6,113 bases of DNA from Myxococcales bacterium (GCA_003170035.1 PMZX01000058.1:1-6113), one strand, 5' to 3'; positions 1 through 4,746 are shown, counted from the first letter of the stretch. Notes: generated by a model from the sequence alone, not told the origin. Made by a program: numbers and translations.

Positions 1-1
1 G

Positions 2-406
2 CCAGCCGCCGATGCGCGAGTCACCGACGCCGGGATCCCCGACGTGGGAAACCCCGACGTGGGAACCATCGACGCCGCGAGCCCTGACGCCCGGAACCCT
101 GACGTGGGAACCATCGACGCCGCGAGCCCTGACGCCCGGAACCCTGACGTGGGGACCATCGACGCCGGGACCATCGACGCCGGGACCACCGACGCCGGCA
201 CCACCGACGCCGGGAACCCCGATGCGAGAATCACCGACGCTGGGAACTCCGATGCGAGAGCCACCGATGCGAGAACCACCGACGCCCTGAACATCGACGT
301 CGCGAATATCGACGCCCCGCACATCGACGTCGCGAGTATCGACGCCCCGGCCATCGACGCCGCGAACATCGACGCCAGAGATGCCGACGCCGCGAACATC
401 GACGCT
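2..406 (+). repeat. 15-bp periodic coding repeat (27 pentapeptide units)
   Basis: Every 15 bases a GAC or GAT codon is followed by an Ala or Val codon, without one phase break over 27 units. The residue before Asp drifts along the array: mostly Pro and Ile early, Thr in the middle, Ile in the last eight units. That drift suggests local expansion by slippage and unequal exchange. The same periodicity keeps other frames and the opposite strand free of stops, which creates spurious open frames there. Confidence 0.9.
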
Positions 407-1225
407 GGAGATGACATCGCAAACGGCGACGCGCTACCGGCTATCGTGATAGATCTTGGAGCGGCCACCCCGTTTGCGATTGCGGCCACAGCGGGGGTTA
501 CCAACACCATCACCGCGCCAATCACCCGTATCAATGGAAATGTGGTGTTGGACCCAAATCAGACGTGCAACGCCGTGACCGTTGACAATGCGGGAGGTTT
601 TGGCCTTTGCGGGGGCAGGTCGCCGACAATCAGCGGGACGGTAATCACGAACTTGTATCCAGACACAACCACTTCAACCGCTATCAGGGCCGCCTTGAAT
701 GCGGCGTTTCTCAGCATTACTCCTTTGGCCGGTCCCCCAGCCGTGGGCACATTGGGAGGAGGCACCCCCATCGCAGCTCCGACTACCTTGGGAGACGTGG
801 CCGGGAACCCGTTCGTGCTTGGGGACAACTGGTTCACTCCTGGCGTCTATATATCCATCACGTCGATCTTGATAACAGGGGATATCACGCTCGACGGCCA
901 GGGCGACCCGAATGCTGTCTTCGTCTTCCAGTCGGCGAGTTCACTGACTACGGCAGACGGCGCCCCCAGCCCCGGAGCACACACCCGCATTATCCTGACC
1001 AACGGCGCCAAGGCGTCGAACGTCTGGTGGCAGGTCGCCAGTTCAGCGACGATTGGATCGTACTCTGAATTCCAGGGCAACATACTGGCTGCTTTCGATA
1101 TCACAATGATGACCGGCGCAACGGCATGCGGCAGATCGATGGCGGGGGCGTGGGTAGGTGGTGCTGGCGCGTTCGTATTCGACTCTAACGTTGTTTCCGT
1201 GCCCGGTAACGGTTGCCCATTGTAA
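2..1225 (+). CDS. DUF3494 (ice-binding-like) protein with 27-unit Asp pentapeptide linker, 5' end missing
   Basis: The frame is open from the first complete codon at base 2, so the true start and any signal peptide lie upstream. A GTG at 44 lies inside the repeats and is not a credible start. Bases 2-406 encode 27 consecutive five-residue units of the form x-x-(I/T/P/S/A)-D-(A/V). From about base 455 (LGAATPFAIA) to the end is a DUF3494 domain, the fold of bacterial ice-binding proteins, a right-handed beta-helix. Family hallmarks seen are NAVFVFQ, LTNGAKASNVWWQV, SSATIGS, FQGNILA and a late TGATACGRSMAG-type turn. Four Cys residues (NQTC, GLC, TAC, NGC) could form disulfides outside the cytoplasm. 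It ends PGNGCPL with no sorting signal or membrane anchor. DA-rich linkers after a lipoprotein signal are common in Myxococcota, so surface anchoring is likely but unseen. Ice binding is not shown; many DUF3494 proteins are from non-cold habitats and may be adhesins. Confidence 0.85.
   Translation, partial: PAADARVTDAGIPDVGNPDVGTIDAASPDARNPDVGTIDAASPDARNPDVGTIDAGTIDAGTTDAGTTDAGNPDARITDAGNSDARATDARTTDALNIDVANIDAPHIDVASIDAPAIDAANIDARDADAANIDAGDDIANGDALPAIVIDLGAATPFAIAATAGVTNTITAPITRINGNVVLDPNQTCNAVTVDNAGGFGLCGGRSPTISGTVITNLYPDTTTSTAIRAALNAAFLSITPLAGPPAVGTLGGGTPIAAPTTLGDVAGNPFVLGDNWFTPGVYISITSILITGDITLDGQGDPNAVFVFQSASSLTTADGAPSPGAHTRIILTNGAKASNVWWQVASSATIGSYSEFQGNILAAFDITMMTGATACGRSMAGAWVGGAGAFVFDSNVVSVPGNGCPL
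61..150 (+). repeat. Exact 45-bp tandem duplication (2 copies)
   Basis: Bases 61-105 and 106-150 are identical. Each copy covers three pentapeptide units in phase (GTIDA ASPDA RNPDV when read from the nearest unit boundary). A third, diverging copy begins at 151 (GGGGACCATC). Identity at every third position points to a recent duplication and a likely length-variable site between strains. It is also a place where short-read assemblies could collapse. Confidence 0.9.
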
Positions 1226-1232
1226 GGGCAAC
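1212..1232 (+). terminator. Hairpin spanning the stop codon of the DUF3494 gene
   Basis: GTTGCCC (1212-1218) and GGGCAAC (1226-1232) are perfect 7-bp inverted arms around the loop ATTGTAA, which holds the TAA stop (1223-1225). No T-run follows, so this is not a classical intrinsic terminator. It could be a 3'-end stabilising or processing hairpin, or a chance fold. Confidence 0.35.
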
Positions 1233-1319
1233 AGGGCATTCGAGATAAGGGTGCTGGCATCCCACCTTCCGGCCGGCAGAGCCCATTGCGTTCGAGGCGG
1301 GTCGTAGGAGTAAAAGCAG

Positions 1320-1619
1320 ATGGACTTCTCAACAAGCAGAGCAGATGGCGTGGCTACTCTTCACATCGTGGGCGAGCTGGATGTGCTCAGCGCTCCGGAT
1401 CTGCGACCCTCCGTCGACGCCCTGCTCGCTGAACGGCATCCTAACGTCGTCGTCGATGCGTCGGGTCTGCGGCTCATCGACAGTTCGGGCGTGGGCGGGT
1501 TGGTATTCCTGTACAAGAAGTCCAGGGAATACGGCGGCGTGGTGACCGTCCACGGCTTGTGTGACCAGCCGTTGGCGATCTTCAAGCTTCTGCGCCTGGA
1601 TCGGGTTCTGCTGGCGTGA
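1320..1619 (+). CDS. STAS-domain anti-sigma-factor antagonist (SpoIIAA/RsbV-like)
   Basis: This 99-aa protein is one complete STAS domain, about the usual length for the family. It should act in the cytoplasm by partner switching: unphosphorylated antagonist binds an anti-sigma kinase and frees its target, and phosphorylation by that kinase switches it off. Visible hallmarks are the early G18-E19-L20-D21 strand-turn, VVVDASGLRLID, and the phosphorylation loop D54-S55-S56-G57-V58-G59, with S55 or S56 as acceptor. The TAGGAG ribosome-binding site at 1305-1310 lies 9 nt before the ATG and fixes the start. No HATPase kinase, PP2C phosphatase or sigma-factor gene is adjacent, so its partners are unknown. 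It is separated by 94 nt from the upstream gene and 201 nt from the next, so it looks monocistronic. In many non-Firmicutes, such proteins act on targets other than sigma factors. Confidence 0.9.
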   Translation: MDFSTSRADGVATLHIVGELDVLSAPDLRPSVDALLAERHPNVVVDASGLRLIDSSGVGGLVFLYKKSREYGGVVTVHGLCDQPLAIFKLLRLDRVLLA

Positions 1620-1687
1620 GCCATCGGCGGTGCCCTCCGTCGAATTGAAGGAGACGGTACGTCAGTTCGATTGAGTCGTCCGTTCGT

Positions 1688-1705
1688 CGGGACCGTCCCG
1701 GGACG
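1688..1705. promoter_or_regulatory. Overlapping palindromes, possible operator
   Basis: CGGGAC-C-GTCCCG (1688-1700) and CGTCCCGGGACG (1694-1705) are two perfect palindromes sharing the GTCCCG half. They lie about 30 bases upstream of the -24 element of the sigma-54 promoter candidate, roughly -55 to -75 from the predicted transcription start. They could bind an activator or repressor. GC-rich DNA yields such palindromes by chance, so this is tentative. Confidence 0.3.
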
Positions 1706-1734
1706 TAACTACCTGGTCTGATTGCATCTCGTGG

Positions 1735-1752
1735 TTGGCTCGAAAGCTGCTT
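1735..1752 (+). promoter_or_regulatory. Candidate sigma-54 (-24/-12) promoter of the six-gene cluster
   Basis: The intergenic sequence TTGGCTCGAAAGCTGCTT fits the RpoN consensus YTGGCACGRNNNTTGCW with one mismatch in the TGGCACG block and one in TTGC. The spacing is exact: GG at 1737-1738, ten bases, GC at 1749-1750. Transcription would start near 1761-1762, leaving a leader of about 60 nt. That leader holds a small fold (GCC-A-CCC, loop TTCGGC, GGG-A-GGC, 1777-1796) before the ribosome-binding site. If real, expression requires an ATP-driven enhancer-binding activator that is not encoded here. Confidence 0.5.
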
Positions 1753-1758
1753 TAACGG

Positions 1759-1768
1759 TGTGCGCACA
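1759..1768. promoter_or_regulatory. 10-bp palindrome at the predicted transcription start
   Basis: TGTGCGCACA is a perfect palindrome located where the sigma-54 promoter candidate would start transcription. A protein bound here would block initiation. It is short, so chance is a real alternative. Confidence 0.2.
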
Positions 1769-1810
1769 TGTAAGGCGCCACCCTTCGGCGGGAGGCACCA
1801 AGACAATAGA

Positions 1811-1818
1811 GGGAGGAG
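1811..1818 (+). promoter_or_regulatory. Ribosome-binding site deciding the start at 1821
   Basis: GGGAGGAG lies 2 nt before ATG 1821 when its last base is counted, and its GGGAG core is 5 nt away. It is far stronger than anything before the in-frame TTG at 1722, which would sit on top of the promoter candidate. It therefore decides for the shorter protein. Confidence 0.7.
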
Positions 1819-1820
1819 CC

Positions 1821-2027
1821 ATGAGGACCCAGGTTCAAAGAACTGCGCAGCTCGGGGAGTTGGTCGTGGCCGTATTTGACAGGGCCGCGCACTACAGCGC
1901 TGATCCGCGAGAGGTGTCACGTCTGGCTACGCAGGCCGTAGCGCACATATTGCGACGTGCGCGGAAGACATCGATTTCACTGTTACAGCCAGCAAGATAC
2001 ACGAGGGCGACAGGCTGTCCCAATTGA
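1821..2027 (+). CDS. Small protein of unknown function (68 aa), first gene of the cluster
   Basis: I do not recognise a named family. The 68-aa product has an amphipathic N-terminal part (MRTQVQRTAQLGELVVAVFD, residues 1-20), then DRAAHYSADPREVSRLATQ, an Ala/Arg-rich helix (AVAHILRRARK) and a less ordered basic tail. There is no signal peptide, membrane segment or Cys motif; one Cys lies four residues from the end. It looks like a soluble, mostly helical, basic protein. The strong ribosome-binding site GGGAGGAG and the promoter candidate both lie directly upstream, and the next gene begins 25 nt after its stop, so it is probably the first gene of the transcript. First position could suit a regulator of the operon, but no DNA-binding motif is evident. 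A longer version from TTG 1722 (101 aa) is unlikely because its extra residues are low-quality and cover the regulatory region. Confidence 0.7.
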   Translation: MRTQVQRTAQLGELVVAVFDRAAHYSADPREVSRLATQAVAHILRRARKTSISLLQPARYTRATGCPN

Positions 2028-2052
2028 CATAGGGGACTGAAGGGAAAGCGTC

Positions 2053-2331
2053 ATGGAAGACACGGAAGGGCACGTAGGGAAGCGGGAAGCACAGCTCAAG
2101 CGATGGGGCGCGAAGCTCGACCAGCTCGTGGCAAAAGCCGAAAAGGCAGGGGCGGAGATGAAGATCGAGCGGCGCAAGCGCATCGACGATCTGAAGGCAA
2201 AGTATCAGGCCGCGCAGTCGAAGCTCGCCGAGCTCAAGGCCGCGAGCGGCGAGAAGTGGGGCGTGCTCAAGACCGGTGTCGAGAGCGCATGGAATGAGCT
2301 CGAGGCAGCCTTCAAGAAACTGAAGAACTAG
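2053..2331 (+). CDS. Cytosolic coiled-coil stress protein, sll1863-like
   Basis: This 92-aa, highly charged protein is almost entirely predicted helix rich in Lys, Glu, Ala and Leu (KLDQLVAKAEKAG; DDLKAKYQAAQSKLAELKAA). It has no signal peptide and no Cys, so it should be cytoplasmic. It ends with W-G-V-L-K-T-G-V-x-x-A-W-x-E-L-x-x-A-F (from about residue 69). That pattern is shared with the lipoprotein encoded at 3998-4477 (DWDNVKTGFKQAYADLKDSF). Small proteins of this type are annotated as sll1863-family stress response proteins, and the biochemical role is not established. The start at ATG 2053 has a modest GAAGGGA-type ribosome-binding site (about 2039-2045), and there is only an 18-nt gap to the next gene. 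Family assignment is by sequence style and motif, not by a search. Confidence 0.75.
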   Translation: MEDTEGHVGKREAQLKRWGAKLDQLVAKAEKAGAEMKIERRKRIDDLKAKYQAAQSKLAELKAASGEKWGVLKTGVESAWNELEAAFKKLKN

Positions 2332-2349
2332 CCGGAAGGGGGTGGAGGC

Positions 2350-2508
2350 ATGTTGTGGGCTATCGCTATCATCTTCGTCCTCTTGTGGGCACTTGGATTG
2401 GTCACTTCCTACACGCTGGGAGGCTACGTCCACATTCTGATTGTCGTGGCGGTTGTGCTGCTCCTGGTTCGGATCATCAAAGGCCGAGGCCGCCGGTCAA
2501 GCGACTGA
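2350..2508 (+). CDS. lmo0937-type small membrane protein (52 aa)
   Basis: The frame MLWAIAIIFVLLWALG… encodes two hydrophobic segments: residues 1-18, and about 27-43 (VHILIVVAVVLLLVRII). They are joined by a short turn with the typical SYTLGGYVHIL sequence and followed by a basic tail (KGRGRRSSD). Architecture, length and the MLW, LG(L/V)xxSYTLGG and HIL patterns are those of the lmo0937 family (DUF5670), tiny inner-membrane proteins often found beside stress genes; their function is unknown. The positive tail suggests the C-terminus is cytoplasmic, with both ends inside as a hairpin. GGAAGGGGG at 2334-2342 lies 7 nt before the ATG. A second purine block, GGAGG 2344-2348, is too close to serve this ATG. 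The gene sits 18 nt after the coiled-coil gene, consistent with co-transcription. Confidence 0.85.
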   Translation: MLWAIAIIFVLLWALGLVTSYTLGGYVHILIVVAVVLLLVRIIKGRGRRSSD

Positions 2509-2564
2509 AAGAAGGGTCGAGACGCTACAGAGGGAGAATCCAATGAAACGCGTATGCACGTACC

Positions 2565-2573
2565 AGAAGGAGG
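2565..2573 (+). promoter_or_regulatory. Strong ribosome-binding site deciding start 2579
   Basis: AGAAGGAGG ends 5 nt before ATG 2579 and is close to the ideal anti-16S complement. A second in-frame ATG at 2543 has its own reasonable site (AGGGAG, 2531-2536, 6 nt spacing). The stronger site and the tighter signal peptide favour 2579. Confidence 0.65.
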
Positions 2574-2578
2574 ATTCG

Positions 2579-2941
2579 ATGAGGCACATATCCAAGACCG
2601 CAATCATGGTGTTCGCCATGGCCGCCGCGACCGCCGCAATCGCTGCAGGCTGCGCAGCCCCGCTGCGCACGGAGGCGTCTAGCTCGGGGATTCGCGCCGC
2701 CGAGGAGGTCGGGGCGGCCAAAGTTCCGCAAGCCTCGCTTCATTTGCAGCTGGCCAAGGAGGAACTGGACCAAGCCAAGGGACTGGCCGCGAGCGGCGAG
2801 AAGGAGAGGGCGGTGTCGATGCTGTCGCGGGCCGAAGCCGACGCCGAGCTGGCTGTTGCGCTCTCCCGCGAGGACGCCGAGACGGCGGAGGCTCGGGCAG
2901 CAGTGGACCGTGTGCGCCAACTCCGGCAAGAAAACAAGTAG
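2579..2941 (+). CDS. DUF4398 lipoprotein (120 aa)
   Basis: The N-terminus is a lipoprotein signal: MRHISK, a hydrophobic Ala/Met/Ile stretch, and IAAGC with Cys25 as lipidation site (relaxed lipobox, Ala at -3). Lacking Asp after the Cys (it is CAAP), it should go to the outer membrane. Mature residues about 45-110 form a DUF4398 helical hairpin: ASLHLQLAKEELDQAKGLAASGEKERAVSMLSRAEADAELAVALSRE. This is a TPR-like pair of Ala-rich helices found in periplasmic lipoproteins next to OmpA-type genes. The function of DUF4398 is unknown; packing against neighbouring envelope proteins is a reasonable guess. The next gene, 41 nt downstream, carries a similar segment at its N-terminus. An alternative in-frame start at 2543 would add 12 residues (MKRVCTYQKEDS) to the n-region. 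Confidence 0.85.
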   Translation: MRHISKTAIMVFAMAAATAAIAAGCAAPLRTEASSSGIRAAEEVGAAKVPQASLHLQLAKEELDQAKGLAASGEKERAVSMLSRAEADAELAVALSREDAETAEARAAVDRVRQLRQENK

Positions 2942-2982
2942 GTCGTGGAACGATACAAACCGTCAGGTGAAAGGAAACTCGG

Positions 2983-3873
2983 ATGAAAATCAATAGTCTT
3001 TTGATCGCGGTCGCCTGCGCCGGAGTCTTTACCAGCTGCGCGACCACCGTCCCGGTTGAACTCGTCAACGCCCGCGAAGCATACCGACGCGCAAGCACTG
3101 GACCTGCGGCCACGGCTGCGCCGGCGGAGTTGCATGTAGCAAACTATGCGCTTGCCGAGGCGGAGCAATCCTTCCAAAGGGATCCCGACTCGTATCGAAC
3201 GCGAGACCTCGCCTATATCGCCGAGCGCAAGGCACAGTTAGCTGAAGCGACTGCCTCCATCGCCAACCAGCAGAAGAGCCAAGCGCAGTCGAAGAATGAT
3301 TACCAAGCCACGCAGGGCAAGGTTGTTGCGAAGACGAAGCAGGACTTGAGCCGGACGCGCTCGGCGCTGGAGGCCTCGGAGCGCAGTGGCGAGGCGACGG
3401 CTGAGAAGCTTTCCACTGAGCAAGAGGCGCGGGCGGCTGCCGAGAAGCGAGCGGCTGACGCCATGGCGGCGCTGGCCAAGCTGGCCGCGGTCAAGGATGA
3501 GGCCCGCGGAATGGTCATCACCCTCTCGGGAAGTGTGCTTTTCGCATCCAACCAGGCGACCTTGCTGCCCGAGGCGCGGACGCGACTCGACCAAGTGTCC
3601 GACGTGCTGCTGACAACCCGCGAGCGAAAACTCACTGTCGAGGGGCACACCGACTCCCAGGGTTCCGTGAATTTCAACCTAGACCTGTCGCAGCGTCGGG
3701 CCGACGCGGTTCGCAACTACCTCGTGGAACGAGGCTACCAAGGCGACCTCATCCAGGCCCATGGGCTTGGCAAGGCACGCCCAATCGCCGATAACGGCAG
3801 CGCCGAGGGCCGCGCGAACAACCGCCGCGTCGAGATCATCATCGAACACGAATCGCACACATCCAACCCATAG
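2983..3873 (+). CDS. OmpA-family peptidoglycan-binding lipoprotein with DUF4398-like N-terminus
   Basis: The 296-aa product has a signal peptide ending FTSC, with Cys19 as the likely lipid attachment. It then has a DUF4398-like helical segment (about 45-100: AELHVANYALAEAEQSF…LAYIAERKAQLAEATA), a long charged coiled coil (about 100-172), and a complete OmpA C-terminal domain (about 176-290). The last shows GxVITLSGSVLFASNQATL, the peptidoglycan-contacting Asp in GHTD (D224), the Arg of LSQRRA (R239) and the closing GRANNRRVEI motif. D224 and R239 match the residues that hold diaminopimelate in this family. It should tether the outer membrane to the cell wall, the coiled coil acting as a spacer. 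AAAGGA at 2970-2975 is the ribosome-binding site. The neighbouring gene encodes a stand-alone DUF4398 lipoprotein, so the two may interact. Confidence 0.93.
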   Translation: MKINSLLIAVACAGVFTSCATTVPVELVNAREAYRRASTGPAATAAPAELHVANYALAEAEQSFQRDPDSYRTRDLAYIAERKAQLAEATASIANQQKSQAQSKNDYQATQGKVVAKTKQDLSRTRSALEASERSGEATAEKLSTEQEARAAAEKRAADAMAALAKLAAVKDEARGMVITLSGSVLFASNQATLLPEARTRLDQVSDVLLTTRERKLTVEGHTDSQGSVNFNLDLSQRRADAVRNYLVERGYQGDLIQAHGLGKARPIADNGSAEGRANNRRVEIIIEHESHTSNP

Positions 3874-3901
3874 GGCGGGGCTCGACAAGCTCAACTTGGG
3901 A

Positions 3902-3944
3902 AGATCCCGGATGGATGAGACGGTCCCGGGGGTGGGCGGGATCT
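3902..3944. repeat. 8-bp inverted repeat in the gap before the last cluster gene
   Basis: AGATCCCG (3902-3909) and CGGGATCT (3937-3944) are perfect arms around a 27-nt GC-rich loop. It lies in the only gap longer than 100 nt within the cluster (3874-3997). It could partially terminate, stabilise or regulate the last gene separately. There is no T-run. Confidence 0.3.
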
Positions 3945-3997
3945 GCCGCGCCTTCGGGGCTTCCGTCAAGCCGCGAAATTCAACGAAGGTCAGAATC

Positions 3998-4477
3998 ATG
4001 AGACACACGATACTGGTGACCACCTTGCTGAGCGCCGCCGCTCTCGCGGTGGGGTGCACAGCAAAGGATGGAAAGTCGGCGGTCGCGCCGAAACCGGGGG
4101 AAACCGCGGCGGCGCATCTGGATAAGGCGAAAGTGGAAACCAAAAAGGCGGCGCAAGAGATGCGGGACTACGCCTACGCGGAAAAGGCGGAATTCGTCGC
4201 CAAGATGAAGAAAGAACTCGTCAGCACCCAGGAGGAGTTGGATCGGCTCGGCGCCAAGGTCGACGGGGCTAGCGGCGCGGCAAAGGCCGACGCGAAAGTG
4301 AAGCTCGAGGCGGTGCGCGAGAAGTGGGCCCAGGCGAAGAAGCAACTCGATCGGGCCGAGACCGCCACCGCGTCAGACTGGGACAACGTGAAGACGGGAT
4401 TCAAACAGGCCTACGCCGATTTGAAGGACTCTTTCGATAACACGCGCCAGTGGTTGAGCGACAAGATCGCTCCCTGA
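3998..4477 (+). CDS. Coiled-coil lipoprotein, sll1863-like repeat of the first cluster protein
   Basis: From ATG 3998 the 159-aa protein starts with a clean lipoprotein signal (MRHTILVTTLLSAAALAVGC, Cys20; relaxed lipobox with Ala at -3). A short linker follows, then a long, highly charged coiled coil from about residue 38 to the end. The tail SDWDNVKTGFKQAYADLKDSF matches the W-x-x-(L/V)-K-T-G-x-x-x-A-(W/Y)-x-(E/D)-L pattern of the soluble protein encoded at 2053-2331, so this is probably its exported paralogue. The residue after Cys is Thr, which favours outer-membrane sorting. GAAGGT at 3985-3990 is a modest ribosome-binding site. Longer in-frame starts reaching back to 3761 would overlap the OmpA gene and place the signal peptide internally, so I reject them. 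The role is unknown; an envelope-stress spacer or holdase is a guess. Confidence 0.85.
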   Translation: MRHTILVTTLLSAAALAVGCTAKDGKSAVAPKPGETAAAHLDKAKVETKKAAQEMRDYAYAEKAEFVAKMKKELVSTQEELDRLGAKVDGASGAAKADAKVKLEAVREKWAQAKKQLDRAETATASDWDNVKTGFKQAYADLKDSFDNTRQWLSDKIAP

Positions 4478-4497
4478 TAGGTGAACCCGTCCCCAAC

Positions 4498-4722
4498 ATG
4501 GCGATCCTGTTCCTGGCCATCGTGGTGGCCATGGCTATCGTCTTCGTGATGCTGCGCAACGCTGCCCGGATCCAGAAGTATCTGGGACCCTTCGGGCTCA
4601 ACATCACCGCGCGGCTGATGGGGCTGGTCCTGGCCGCCATCGCTGTCCAGTTCGTCATCCGCAGTGTGGAGAGCGTCCTGCCCGAACTGGCCGCTGTGAT
4701 ACGCGCCGCCCCGAGATCCTGA
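4498..4722 (+). pseudogene. MarC-family C-terminal fragment (74 codons)
   Basis: Reading MAILFLAIVVAMAIVFVMLR then NAARIQKYLGPFGLN, ITARLMGLVLAAIAVQFVIR and SVESVLPEL, this matches only the last third of MarC/UPF0056 inner-membrane proteins. These are usually about 200 aa with six membrane segments. The signature (LGPxGLN, RLMGLxLAAIAVQF, xLP) is intact and frame-preserved. The upstream two thirds are absent: the preceding DNA encodes the coiled-coil lipoprotein, whose stop is only 20 nt away, and the in-frame extension (SLIGEPVPN) is not MarC-like. The nearest ribosome-binding candidate (AGGTGA, 4479-4484) is 13 nt away, which is weak. A deletion remnant is the simplest reading. A functional two-segment mini-protein is the alternative, supported by the lack of internal stops. 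Confidence 0.6.
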
Positions 4723-4746
4723 GTCCGCCAGCCGCTGCCCTCGATC

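Noticed and set aside
12..290. Pro/Thr-rich open frame in the next forward frame over the repeats, and an Arg-rich frame on the opposite strand (231-422)
   Set aside because: A 15-bp repeat free of stops in one frame tends to be free of stops in all. Only frame 2 continues into the DUF3494 domain.
2..406. CRISPR-like or satellite repeat array
   Set aside because: The units are 15 bp without spacers and keep a coding phase across 27 repeats, so they are protein repeats.
2447..2462. Second GG-N10-GC sigma-54-like match before the DUF4398 gene
   Set aside because: It lies inside the lmo0937-type coding sequence, matches only TGGC and CTGC, and is explained by Val/Leu codons of a membrane helix.
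2497..3177. Several minus-strand open frames opposite the DUF4398 and OmpA genes
   Set aside because: They overlap one another and well-supported forward genes, and show no domain or signal.
3956..3973. GG-N10-GC pattern before the last coiled-coil lipoprotein gene
   Set aside because: Only the dinucleotides fit; the surrounding consensus bases are mostly wrong, and such spacing is frequent in GC-rich DNA.
3761..3997. Longer N-terminus for the last coiled-coil lipoprotein
   Set aside because: It would overlap the OmpA domain coding sequence by more than 100 bases and put the lipoprotein signal in the middle of the protein.
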